NCBI RefSeq assembly: GCF_006714895.1
Contig: NZ_VFME01000001.1
Location: 2,418,001 to 2,482,000 of the forward strand
Length of the DNA: 64,000 nt
Source: Gramella sp. Hel_I_59
GTDB taxonomy: Bacteria > Bacteroidota > Bacteroidia > Flavobacteriales > Flavobacteriaceae
Direction of reading: 5' to 3'
The position numbers were made by a program, and so were the translations under genes. This document shows positions 1 through 8,796 of the stretch, piece after piece. The notes under the pieces were generated by a model, which saw only the letters and a list, made by a program, of their open reading frames with translations, ran no database searches and was not told where the DNA came from. The first letter of the stretch is position 1; every line of letters begins with the position of its first letter.

Positions 1-99
1 TAATCCCAGTCTCCAGGTTGCTTTTTTAAATTCCGGATGTAATCTATTTGAATTTAATTATTTCCAGCTGAGTGCCTAGAACCCGATAAAACCACCACC
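1..99. other. Upstream leader region of the flippase gene
   Basis: No coding capacity is visible. The last part, just before the start codon at 100, carries the AAAACCACCACC leader shared with two other genes of this locus. The region is otherwise AT-rich and shows no clear TAnnTTTG element. Confidence 0.4.
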
Positions 100-1350
100 A
101 TGATCACCTTAAAATTACACAAACTGAATATTGTACTGCAACCCACCCAGGTTTTTATGATCAGTGCATTGATTGTTAACGTAGGAAACTATCTCTACAA
201 TCTTATATTAGGAAGACTTCTTGGTCCTGAAGCATTTGCAGATGCTGCGATCCTTATCACCTTTCTACTCATTCTATCATTTGTAGCGATGACGCTTCAA
301 TTAAGCGTCGCTAAGTTCATCGGGACTTTTGATGGCGGCAAGAAAGAAGCATTTCTTAAATACAGCAGGAAATGGAGTATTATCATTGGTGCGCTTCTAG
401 GTGCGGTGATCTTGATTGGAGCATCAGAATTACAGGCATTTTTTAATACAGGTTCAGCAACAATGTTCAGAATATTTGGAATGGGAGTTCCAGTCTATTT
501 CTTGATGAGCGTAAACAGAGGTTATTTCCAGGGAGAACAGGATTTTATAAAACTTTCTATAACATACCAGGGAGAGATGTTGAGCAGATTGCTACTAACT
601 CTGGCCTTTATTATGTTGTTACCCTTTCGTAGTTCAGAATTGGTAGCCCTTGGAATCCTGCTTAGCCTTGTTCCAGGTTTATTGCCTTTTAAAAGAATTT
701 CTGAAAAAGTGCTTCCTTCAATAAATTCTGCGGAATTAAAACATTTAAGGAAGTTCGTTGTGGTCACTGCCTTTTATGAACTTACCCAGATTCTTATTAA
801 TAATGGAGACATCTTAATGGTAAAACATTTTTTTGATGCTCATGAAGCAGGTTTGTATTCATCACTGGCACTTATTGGAAGAGCTGTGTATTTTGTAGCC
901 TGGATGTTCGTCATGCTATTACTACCGGAAGTAGTTAAGCGGGAAAAAGAAGGTCTGGACACGACCAGGTTATTCTTTAAATATCTTGGAATGATCACAT
1001 TTCTTGCTATTGCGATCGTAGTTGTGAATGCTATGTTTCCAGCATTGATCATTAATATCCTGTTTGGAGAGGCCTATGTGGAAGTTGCATCACTTTTATG
1101 GAAATATGCCCTTGCAAGTTCACTTTTTGCCATAGCTAACGTTTTTGTGTACTACTTCCTTTCTTTAGATAAATACCTTCCTGTACTACTCTCCGGAATT
1201 TTTGGCCTACTTCAGCTTACGGTGATCTTCTTTCAACATGAGAGCCTGGAGATGGTTGTAGAAGCACAGATCTTTGTTATGACACTTCTATTGATCGTAC
1301 AGGGGATCTATTTTCTTTATCATATAAAACGATCTATTAGTCGAAACTAA
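100..1350 (+). CDS. Wzx/MOP-type polysaccharide flippase
   Basis: A 416-residue, almost entirely hydrophobic protein with about a dozen membrane segments. The N-terminal stretch around residues 25-45 (YLYNLILGRLLGPEAFAD) is typical of MATE/MOP-superfamily polysaccharide transporters. The family moves lipid-linked or nascent glycans across the inner membrane. The next gene is a GT4 glycosyltransferase 78 bp downstream in the same direction, which fits a polysaccharide role. The start is the ATG at 100, preceded by the AAAACCACCACC leader. The substrate cannot be read from sequence. The MOP family assignment is firm; assignment to a particular pathway is inference. Confidence 0.85.
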   Translation: MITLKLHKLNIVLQPTQVFMISALIVNVGNYLYNLILGRLLGPEAFADAAILITFLLILSFVAMTLQLSVAKFIGTFDGGKKEAFLKYSRKWSIIIGALLGAVILIGASELQAFFNTGSATMFRIFGMGVPVYFLMSVNRGYFQGEQDFIKLSITYQGEMLSRLLLTLAFIMLLPFRSSELVALGILLSLVPGLLPFKRISEKVLPSINSAELKHLRKFVVVTAFYELTQILINNGDILMVKHFFDAHEAGLYSSLALIGRAVYFVAWMFVMLLLPEVVKREKEGLDTTRLFFKYLGMITFLAIAIVVVNAMFPALIINILFGEAYVEVASLLWKYALASSLFAIANVFVYYFLSLDKYLPVLLSGIFGLLQLTVIFFQHESLEMVVEAQIFVMTLLLIVQGIYFLYHIKRSISRN

Positions 1351-1414
1351 ACTTCAACCGAACGAAAATATCTTCAGTAAAGACATAAAGATGAGATCTT
1401 TACATAGAATCTAA

Positions 1415-1428
1415 TTAAAACCACTATT
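1415..1428 (+). promoter_or_regulatory. AAAACCAC-type leader before the GT4 gene
   Basis: The leader TTAAAACCACTATT runs directly into the ATG at 1429. Similar leaders precede the genes at 100 and 8797. A-rich, Shine-Dalgarno-free leaders are normal in Bacteroidota, but the shared CCAC core is more specific than that. The function is unknown. Confidence 0.35.
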
Positions 1429-2625
1429 ATGAAACTTGCACTAATCACCGCTTACCCGCCAAGCAAAGTAACCTTGAACGAATATGGTTATCATCTTGCT
1501 AAACAATTCGCTCAAAAACCAGAAGTTGATGAACTTGTATTGATCACAGATCATACTAAGGAACCTAAACAAATAGACTTTAATACAGATAACTGTAAAG
1601 TAAGTGTAAAGGAAAGCTGGAACTTCAATAGTTACAAGAACATATACAGCATCTATAAAAATGTGGTAAAACAAAAGCCTGATGCAATTCTTTTCAATCT
1701 TCAGTTTATGAAATTCGGCGATAAAAAGATCCCGGCAGCTTTAGGACTTTTATTACCCTTGCTGTTCAGGTTAAAAGGAATCCCTACGATCGTATTACTT
1801 CATAATATACTGGAACAGGTAGATCTTGGAAACGCTGGTTTCACACAGAACAAATTTCTTCAGAAATTATATAACATGATGGGTACAGGGCTTACTAAAG
1901 TGTTGCTGCAGGCAGATACCGTAGCTCTTACCATAGGAAAATATGTAGATGTGATCAAGGATAAATATAAGGCAGAGAATGTGATGCAGGTGCCTCATGG
2001 ATCTTTTGAAACTCCGCCGGAACCTAATTTTGATCTTCCTGAAGGACCTAAAAAGATCATGACCTTCGGAAAATTTGGAACGTATAAGAAAGTAGATATT
2101 CTTATTGAAGCAGTTGAAAAGTTAAGAGAGAGAACAAACCAGGAACTGGAAATTGTGATCGCTGGAACTGATAGTCCGAATACTCCAGGATATCTTGCCG
2201 GAGTTATGAAAAAATATGATCATGTGAGAAATCTTACGTTTACCGGCTATGTTGAAGAAGAAGATGTTCCCGTGATCTTTGGAGAAAGCACATTAGTAGC
2301 TTTTCCTTATACTTCTACTACAGGTAGTTCTGGAGTACTGCACCAGGCAGGTTCTTACGGAAAAGCAGTAGTCATGCCTAATCTGGGTGATCTTGCATTG
2401 CTGGTAGAGGAAGAAGGATATGTGGGAGAGTTCTTTGAACCTGGAAATGTGGATTCGCTGGCAGATTCTATGGAGAAGATCATAGAAAACGATCTGCACA
2501 GAAGAACTATTGGAGAAGTAAATTATGATGCTGCCTGCAGTTTACCAATGGAGAAAATCGCTCAGCTTTATCTTGATGAATTTCAGAAGCTTTTGCGTGC
2601 TAAAATGAATTTAAATTTTGTTTGA
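1429..2625 (+). CDS. Glycosyltransferase family 4 (group 1)
   Basis: A 398-residue cytosolic GT-B enzyme. The N-terminal Rossmann half begins MKLALITAYPPSK. The C-terminal donor-binding half holds the TFGKFGTYKKVDILIEA strand-loop-helix, the TFTGYVEEEDVPVIF segment and the GSSGVLHQAGSYGKAVVMP region typical of GT4 enzymes. It presumably transfers a sugar from a nucleotide donor to a growing glycan. It lies directly downstream of the flippase and is followed by a strong terminator, so the two may form a unit. Neither donor nor acceptor can be assigned. The classic EX7E is only loosely recognisable, so the family call rests on the overall pattern. Confidence 0.85.
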   Translation: MKLALITAYPPSKVTLNEYGYHLAKQFAQKPEVDELVLITDHTKEPKQIDFNTDNCKVSVKESWNFNSYKNIYSIYKNVVKQKPDAILFNLQFMKFGDKKIPAALGLLLPLLFRLKGIPTIVLLHNILEQVDLGNAGFTQNKFLQKLYNMMGTGLTKVLLQADTVALTIGKYVDVIKDKYKAENVMQVPHGSFETPPEPNFDLPEGPKKIMTFGKFGTYKKVDILIEAVEKLRERTNQELEIVIAGTDSPNTPGYLAGVMKKYDHVRNLTFTGYVEEEDVPVIFGESTLVAFPYTSTTGSSGVLHQAGSYGKAVVMPNLGDLALLVEEEGYVGEFFEPGNVDSLADSMEKIIENDLHRRTIGEVNYDAACSLPMEKIAQLYLDEFQKLLRAKMNLNFV

Positions 2626-2655
2626 ATAGGTTGATTATTGGTTATTGGTTAGATG

Positions 2656-2685
2656 AAAAGGATAGAAAGAAATTTCTATCCTTTT
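2656..2685 (+). terminator. Rho-independent terminator after the GT4 gene
   Basis: A 13-bp perfect stem AAAAGGATAGAAA / TTTCTATCCTTTT closes on a GAAA tetraloop and is followed by more Ts. It ends the flippase-GT4 unit. The A/T-flanked stem could also act on convergent minus-strand transcripts. Confidence 0.85.
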
Positions 2686-2818
2686 TTGTTTGTAGCCTAA
2701 CCGACTTAGATAATGCCTCGCAGCTCTTCTTATCTCTTCTGAAATAAAATTATCTGGTTTATGTCTAATACGATAACTATTGAAGTAGTTAAATTTGAAG
2801 CAGCACTACTTTGAGAAT

Positions 2819-4366
2819 CTATTCGATAAATTCGAAAGCTGGTTTCTCGTTCCCCTCAAAATCAATAAAACCAAAGGCCGTCTGTTTTTTCTTTCTCCAC
2901 GGCAGTGAACCAGCAACCTCGCTTGGAATTTCAGGAAAGTCATACAAGGTCCAGGAAACAAAATGAATTTTTGAGTTGGAGAATTGCTGCTGCATATACT
3001 TATGATATTCAGCCTGCTCGGTTAAATCTGCACCAAAGGGATTCCAAAGTCCATTATAGGAAGACAGTCCAAACTCCTGAACTACAATAGGTTTTGAGAC
3101 TTTTTCTGTTAGTTTTTGATGGGAATTCTTGAAATTCTCCATAGGCTCATAGAAATGATAACTGACCAGGTCTACCGTTTCTTTAAGATTCTCAGCAGCC
3201 TTTGCATTGGACCAACCTATTGTAACTGGATGTTTATGATCGATCTTCTTTACCTGGAAAGCCATTTCTTCCAGCCATCGTTTCACTAGCGCTTCTCCCC
3301 TGCTATCGAAATCAAGATCTGGTTCGTTCTTAAGATCCCAGGCCATAAGTGCAGGATGATCTTTGAACTCATCTACTATTTGTCGCGCATGCTCATGAGT
3401 TAGCGTCCAGTCCATAACCGAATAATCTCCGTAGAAATCGAACAGCGTGAGGATCACCTTTAGATCCTTGGAATTTGCAGCATCCATCACCTTACGCAAT
3501 TTTTCAATTTTTGTAGGAATAATGCCTGCTTTACCAAAATCTTCGTAAGCCACAAACAGTCTTAAAGTATTCAAGCCTTCGTTTTTAAGTAACTGGAAAT
3601 CATCATCTATCACCTCAATTTCGAAATTCTCACCATACATATCCCACGGACTATCCTGCGGATAGTAATTCATGCCCTTGATCTGGAACTTCCTATTTTT
3701 AAAATAAAGTTGATCACCTTTAATATGCCAGTCAGCGTTTACTTCTACCTCATCATTTTCAAAATATGATCTTACCTGCTGTATGTGCCGAACTCTCCAG
3801 AATCCATCTTCCAGAAGCATCATCACTTCATAGCTACTGGTATCGATCTCCTCATCGATTAGTTTTTCTTCGGAATAAGTTTGACGAAATTGCCTCACCC
3901 TGCGGTCTTCAAAAACCACGAGTTGTCCATCTGCACTATAAAAAAGCAATTTTGGATGGTGGTTTGTAGTGGTTGTGGTGAATGAAAGATTGTGAGCTTC
4001 GTTGAAGTCTATGATGTTGTAAATATTTACCCTCGCAAAATCTGTATAATAATCTTCCACTCCAAATGTCTTATTAGAATGCAAGGCTAAATTCTTCACA
4101 TACCAGCCATTCAAATAATCACGTTCGATCTCCTGCAAACTTTGATTTTCCATAGTTCTACCTTTGTAGGCGCTGGTATCCCAGACGACTTCCGGCAAAT
4201 ACATACGCCTGCTTTTAATCTCTGTATGCAACATGGTCGATCTACTTGCACCAGTATTCAGAAATCCCCAGACACTGCTAAGACCAAAAATGATCATCGC
4301 ATTAACCGCCAGAAATGTTAGGATCAGGATGGCACGGTATAGATTTTTATTGAGCTTTTTGCGCAT
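2819..4366 (-). CDS. Membrane-anchored GH5-like glycoside hydrolase
   Basis: 515 residues. A signal-anchor helix lies at about 12-34. Residues about 75-200 look like an NTF2-like domain ending in DGFWRVRHIQ. A GH5/clan-A TIM barrel follows from about 215. The acid/base Glu348 lies in WDLKNEPD and the nucleophile Glu431 in VVQEFGL, both canonical. It would cleave or trim a beta-linked glycan in the periplasm. It is the third gene of a minus operon behind the GT-C-like and Ig genes; its ATG abuts the preceding TAA with no spacer. Assignment to a GH5 subfamily or substrate is not possible. It could act on the locus's own polymer, as other export-linked hydrolases do (inference). Confidence 0.82.
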   Translation of the reverse strand: MRKKLNKNLYRAILILTFLAVNAMIIFGLSSVWGFLNTGASRSTMLHTEIKSRRMYLPEVVWDTSAYKGRTMENQSLQEIERDYLNGWYVKNLALHSNKTFGVEDYYTDFARVNIYNIIDFNEAHNLSFTTTTTNHHPKLLFYSADGQLVVFEDRRVRQFRQTYSEEKLIDEEIDTSSYEVMMLLEDGFWRVRHIQQVRSYFENDEVEVNADWHIKGDQLYFKNRKFQIKGMNYYPQDSPWDMYGENFEIEVIDDDFQLLKNEGLNTLRLFVAYEDFGKAGIIPTKIEKLRKVMDAANSKDLKVILTLFDFYGDYSVMDWTLTHEHARQIVDEFKDHPALMAWDLKNEPDLDFDSRGEALVKRWLEEMAFQVKKIDHKHPVTIGWSNAKAAENLKETVDLVSYHFYEPMENFKNSHQKLTEKVSKPIVVQEFGLSSYNGLWNPFGADLTEQAEYHKYMQQQFSNSKIHFVSWTLYDFPEIPSEVAGSLPWRKKKQTAFGFIDFEGNEKPAFEFIE

Positions 4367-5536
4367 TTACAGATCTAATTTTTTACGAACTCCCATCGAT
4401 TCCACGGTGATCTCTCTAATATATTCCATTGCTATGGTCTTAGGGATCCTAAAGTTGGCAATTCCGTCCTGAGTTGGTGCTTTCTCCCTGTAAATGTTAT
4501 CATTTTTAAGCCTGAGTTGTAAATGAACATCTGCTCCATCTGGCAGTAACTGGTTCATAAAACTTTTCAAAGGTCCTACTGATATACTTCGATCGCTTAT
4601 CTCGTACGGAATTTCGGTTAAAACTGGTTCAAATACGATGTTTACCGAACTAGAAACGGCCATTCCGGTGACATTTGCCTGTATACTCCAGCTTCCAGCC
4701 TTTTCAGGATGAAGTAATTGTGCCGTAGCTATTCCGTTTATTGTGTTAGCGCTGGTTTTCAATTTCATCCCCTGCTCTGTCTGCACTACAAATTCTACGG
4801 AAGTTCCATCACTTACAACATTACCATAGTCATCGGTTATCGTAGATGTTATTAGCTGGGTGACCTGGTTTCCATCAGCGTACAAATGTTCTGAATTTGT
4901 AGTAATGCTGAAGTCTGAAGCCAATGAAGGATATACGTTACTAATCATCTCTTTACCAGCCACGCCTTCTGCGGAAGTGGCTACAGTAATCTTACCAGCT
5001 TTTTCCCGGGTATAAATATTTTTCCAGGCAAACATATGTTCCATTTCAAAATCCTGCTCCACTAAATTACCCTGGAAGAATTCTGAAATATTTACTGGAG
5101 TTCCATCTGCCAGTGGATTATCCAGAGAGTCTGTCGGGATACTAACCAGCATGGAAAAGTCATCATAACCAGCCTGTATACTGCGCGGACCAAAATAAGT
5201 TTCGATCAGCTTTGGAGAGGTTTGCGGTAGAATAGTGATCTCACCAGACCTGGAACTTTTCTTATTTACGTATTTCCATATCAGGATCCCACTTTTATCA
5301 GAGATAAACTGCGGCACTTTAAAGACTGAATTGCTGGATTCTTCAGCTTTGATCGCTGTACTTCCGTAGGCATTATTAAGAATGAGTAACGATTCAGCCG
5401 AAGTAGCATCGAAAGTGAACAGTAATTCCTTCCCGGCCATACTTACTTCAGGAATAGATTCCGAAGAGATCACCGGAGTATCTTCCGAAGTTATTCCGAA
5501 GAAGAAGATCAAAATGAAAATTTGCTTCAGGTTCAT
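4367..5536 (-). CDS. Secreted protein with invasin-type (Big_1) Ig domain
   Basis: 389 residues with an N-terminal signal peptide (MNLKQIFILIFFFGI). The body is all-beta. Residues about 200-295 fit a bacterial Ig-like group 1 (invasin/intimin) domain, with the typical ADGNQVTQLITSTITDDYGN opening and an AGSWSI strand. Such domains are structural spacers or binding modules outside the inner membrane. The start ATG overlaps the stop of the upstream gene (TAATG), so the two are translationally coupled. The downstream GH5 gene starts at the next base. A scaffold linking the membrane protein and the hydrolase is possible but is inference. Confidence 0.7.
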   Translation of the reverse strand: MNLKQIFILIFFFGITSEDTPVISSESIPEVSMAGKELLFTFDATSAESLLILNNAYGSTAIKAEESSNSVFKVPQFISDKSGILIWKYVNKKSSRSGEITILPQTSPKLIETYFGPRSIQAGYDDFSMLVSIPTDSLDNPLADGTPVNISEFFQGNLVEQDFEMEHMFAWKNIYTREKAGKITVATSAEGVAGKEMISNVYPSLASDFSITTNSEHLYADGNQVTQLITSTITDDYGNVVSDGTSVEFVVQTEQGMKLKTSANTINGIATAQLLHPEKAGSWSIQANVTGMAVSSSVNIVFEPVLTEIPYEISDRSISVGPLKSFMNQLLPDGADVHLQLRLKNDNIYREKAPTQDGIANFRIPKTIAMEYIREITVESMGVRKKLDL

Positions 5537-8500
5537 TATTTTGGATTTCCTACGTAATTATTCATTTCCAGTTTAATTGAATTAAACCCGGATCCTTCCA
5601 TCTCTAAATTTGAAAGTTCTTGCTGTGATCTCACTCTTTCTGGAACTACTTTTCGCGAGATATCAAGGTTTGGCAGTCCATTCACGAATATATTGTCCAT
5701 GGAGTCGTCTATAAGTTTTAAACCAGATAAATTCTTAACTTCATATTCAAAGTCCTGCTTTCGCTGCACCCTGATCCCGTTTACGAGATAATCATGTTCT
5801 ACCCAAATCAAATTTCCGTCATCATAATAAGAAACCAGCAATTGAGGAATAGTCACTTCCTGTACTCCATAATTAAAAATCGTCCCATCCAGCACATTAT
5901 TTTCGAACTGCAGATCATTGATACTGGTACTTTTATAGAGGTCGGTGATTGCTACATTACCCGCACATTGGAGGTTGAAGGTAGTCGGAATATCGTCCAG
6001 CTCAAGTGGTGTAAACTGGTCTGGGTCGAAAGTTTCAGGAATTTTAGAATCCTGTGCCAGCCAGGCAACACCTTCAAAATCTACACGAAAACTGCTAATT
6101 TCCTTCGGCATCAATTTATGCTTTAAGACCTGCCGGGCGTTGTAACTAGCCAGTTCACGATTATTTTTGTCGTATAAAGTCCCCTTGATCACCACATCTG
6201 CAGGAACATGATCAACATTCTGTATCTCACCCACAATAGCATACCTGTCTTCAAACTGCACCAGTTTTGCGGATAGCACCTCGAGCACCGGTTGTTTCAG
6301 AACATCTTCGTGATAGGTTTGCTGGGTACTTATCTTTCGCCTTCCGTGGTTATAAAACTTCGTTTGATTTTCAGAAAATAGCTGGTCTGGTGGCAGATCT
6401 GTATCCTGTTCCTTGGGTGCTATAAACCAGCGATCATCAATCTTCCTGAGCTGATGGATCTCGGTTTGTTCTATGATATCTATAGGCGTCACCCAGCTGG
6501 TGTAGGCATTTGCGACGGCTGTAGAATCATTAATGTTGGTCACCTCAACCCGAATGCTATCAAGTTTTGCATAGCTACTCAGAATCCCGTCACTTACTGC
6601 TACCTCCAGCATGAACTGGGCGATCGTCTTATTCCCGGCGGGATCGAAATAAGAATGAGCTCGTTCAAATTCTTTAAAATCGATCGCGTCGTAGTAAGCT
6701 TCTACCACATTCTTTTCTGAAAGTTGATCCTGGTTGTCCCGGTAGATATAGTACAGTGAAATCAGAATGACCACGCTCAGTACAAGTGCATATACCTGGT
6801 TGACATGTAAAAGTCCGGTTCGAAAACGCTTATATTCTATCTTGTAGTTCAAGAAATCAGGTTTATCGGGATTGCCGGTTTTAATCGCATGATACCAGAT
6901 CAATTGAAGGTTTATAAAAACGGCAATAAGTACGGTCAGCAATGGGATGATTCCCCACATTAGCTTTAAAAACATGGGTACATCTTCGTAACCAATGATC
7001 TTGGAAAGTGGCGGAATATTCAGTTTTTCCCATACCATAATTCCATTTTCCAGTTGCTGCAAACGTTGCCAGCCACTAAAGTATAGTAGCGGATCATAGA
7101 ATTTATCATTGGAGAAAATATACTTTAGATTGTACTTTTCTGGAACAGCCAGAAACTGCTGTAAAGATCCTATCCCTTCCACCCCCCGGAATTTTGAGTT
7201 TTCAAGGCGTTCTACGGCCCGAGTTGTAAGTTCAGGTAATCTGCGGGCAGAATGATAATTACCGTCCACAGTAAGTGCTCTGGTTTGGGCAGAGAGCCAT
7301 GCCATTTGATCTCCGAAGCCCAGGGTAAGAAATCTCCAGTGGTCATGTTGATCCTGATTTAGAAAGTTTACTATGGGAAGCATTTTGATACTCTGTGGCT
7401 GCATGGGTCTGAAATATCCCAGACTTAGCGTAAATACAGAAATGAATAGAAATAACCCGACTAGAAAAGCTCCGATAACCCGGTGATAAACCGCTCCAAA
7501 TTTTCGCTGGATGAGTTGCTTTAGATCTCCTTCAGAAAACCTGTAAGCAAATTCCCCGAATATTGGTAACGCCATAATAGACCCCCATAGCGTAAATCTG
7601 TCCAGCGTAAGGATATTGAACGCAGTATCACCTAATACCATTCTCGGGATAGGTGTTGTTCCACCGGTTCCGAGTATAAACAAAATGGTAAAGGATAATC
7701 CGAAGAAAAGATAGCGCTTAGAGTAGTAACGGTAAAGAATATAGGGAAATAGAAAAAAGATAATTCCCCATGGAATTACGAAAAATACGAGTCCGCTGGA
7801 AGTTACCTCTATAAAACTGTCCCTGCTCCCATGCGGAATAGGCACCTGGGTGATCGGGTTCTTTTTAGTATTTATCCAGTAAGGCAGGATGCAAATGATG
7901 ATAGCTGCTAAGGAAGACATTCCAAATGCCACGATCCTCCAGAAGAGTTTCAGAAATGTATCTAAGAAAACTTTGAAGGTGATCTCTTTAAATGCCCCCA
8001 CTCTTTCTTTGGAAACATCCATAATAACCATACCTATTAATGGAAATATAAAAAACACCATCCCGAAAATAGGAGTTACATGGTGGGATGTAACGGTAAC
8101 TGCCAGTAAGGACAGCGCTCTTAGAAAATATTTACGTTTCCCGGTTTTAATATAGAGATAGATCTCTGGTAAGGAATGCATTAATATAGAAACACCCACA
8201 ATGCTTGGAAGCTGACCGAAAATATGCAATGTTTCAACGAATGAGGAAGAGAACACTGCCAGCAAAGCTGCGTAACCGGCTACTTTTCTATTCCCGGTCA
8301 TCAATAAGGCGAATCGGTAGATCCCCGTAATAAATAAAATCACCCCTATGATCGCCACCAGGAACATTCCAAATTTTAATCCGCCAACATAGGAAAACAA
8401 ACCAATTGCCTGGTGAACCAGCGGTGGATAGCCCATCACGGTAAAGCCAGTATACCATTTATAGTTCCATGGTTCAAACCAGTTGTTGGAATAATGCTCT

Positions 8501-8622
8501 GCGAAAAACAAATGAATGAGCGCATCATATGTGTTCTCCAAAGTGAAAAATATGGTGGAAGAATGAAATACGACTCCTATAATAAGAGCTGCGATCAGGT
8601 ATTTGTTCGTAGTTTCTTTCAT
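5536..8622 (-). CDS. Large GT-C-like membrane protein (PTPS-related) with NTF2-like and FxLYD-like domains
   Basis: 1028 residues. About 1-435 are polytopic membrane helices of the '6-pyruvoyl-tetrahydropterin synthase-related' membrane family, which resembles GT-C glycosyltransferases. The first loop (residues about 30-60) is acidic and aromatic, like lipid-phosphosugar enzymes. A soluble stretch follows, then helices near 575-600 and 635-655. An NTF2-like domain lies at about 665-765 (ends LRKIDDRWFIAP). An FxLYD-like beta domain lies at about 785-850 (GTLYDKNNRELASYN), followed by more beta structure. It heads a three-gene operon with a one-base overlap to the Ig gene. A role in transferring sugar outside the inner membrane is inference; no enzyme activity is established for this family. 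Confidence 0.65.
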   Translation of the reverse strand: MKETTNKYLIAALIIGVVFHSSTIFFTLENTYDALIHLFFAEHYSNNWFEPWNYKWYTGFTVMGYPPLVHQAIGLFSYVGGLKFGMFLVAIIGVILFITGIYRFALLMTGNRKVAGYAALLAVFSSSFVETLHIFGQLPSIVGVSILMHSLPEIYLYIKTGKRKYFLRALSLLAVTVTSHHVTPIFGMVFFIFPLIGMVIMDVSKERVGAFKEITFKVFLDTFLKLFWRIVAFGMSSLAAIIICILPYWINTKKNPITQVPIPHGSRDSFIEVTSSGLVFFVIPWGIIFFLFPYILYRYYSKRYLFFGLSFTILFILGTGGTTPIPRMVLGDTAFNILTLDRFTLWGSIMALPIFGEFAYRFSEGDLKQLIQRKFGAVYHRVIGAFLVGLFLFISVFTLSLGYFRPMQPQSIKMLPIVNFLNQDQHDHWRFLTLGFGDQMAWLSAQTRALTVDGNYHSARRLPELTTRAVERLENSKFRGVEGIGSLQQFLAVPEKYNLKYIFSNDKFYDPLLYFSGWQRLQQLENGIMVWEKLNIPPLSKIIGYEDVPMFLKLMWGIIPLLTVLIAVFINLQLIWYHAIKTGNPDKPDFLNYKIEYKRFRTGLLHVNQVYALVLSVVILISLYYIYRDNQDQLSEKNVVEAYYDAIDFKEFERAHSYFDPAGNKTIAQFMLEVAVSDGILSSYAKLDSIRVEVTNINDSTAVANAYTSWVTPIDIIEQTEIHQLRKIDDRWFIAPKEQDTDLPPDQLFSENQTKFYNHGRRKISTQQTYHEDVLKQPVLEVLSAKLVQFEDRYAIVGEIQNVDHVPADVVIKGTLYDKNNRELASYNARQVLKHKLMPKEISSFRVDFEGVAWLAQDSKIPETFDPDQFTPLELDDIPTTFNLQCAGNVAITDLYKSTSINDLQFENNVLDGTIFNYGVQEVTIPQLLVSYYDDGNLIWVEHDYLVNGIRVQRKQDFEYEVKNLSGLKLIDDSMDNIFVNGLPNLDISRKVVPERVRSQQELSNLEMEGSGFNSIKLEMNNYVGNPK

Positions 8623-8764
8623 GCGAATAGTATGGTAATTTATTCAAAATAAAATTACTGTAGCTTTAAAGAGTGTCAAACTCATTCATCGATAGATTTT
8701 TACCATTCGTCTACGCCATTAAACCGACTTATCTAAAATGCTGAAAATGATGGCATTCAACCTG

Positions 8765-8772
8765 TAAATTTG
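8765..8772 (+). promoter_or_regulatory. TAnnTTTG -7 promoter element for the receiver-GT2 gene
   Basis: TAAATTTG matches the Bacteroidota -7 consensus. It lies 24 bp before the ATG at 8797 and overlaps the more upstream in-frame ATG at 8770, which argues for 8797 as the real start. No clear -33 TTTG is visible. Confidence 0.5.
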
Positions 8773-8796
8773 AACCATAATATAAAACCACCAACC

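Noticed and set aside
8770..8796. Upstream ATG at 8770 as start of the receiver-GT2 gene
   Set aside because: It overlaps a TAAATTTG promoter element and adds residues before the first beta strand of the receiver; the ATG at 8797 has the shared AAAACCACC leader.
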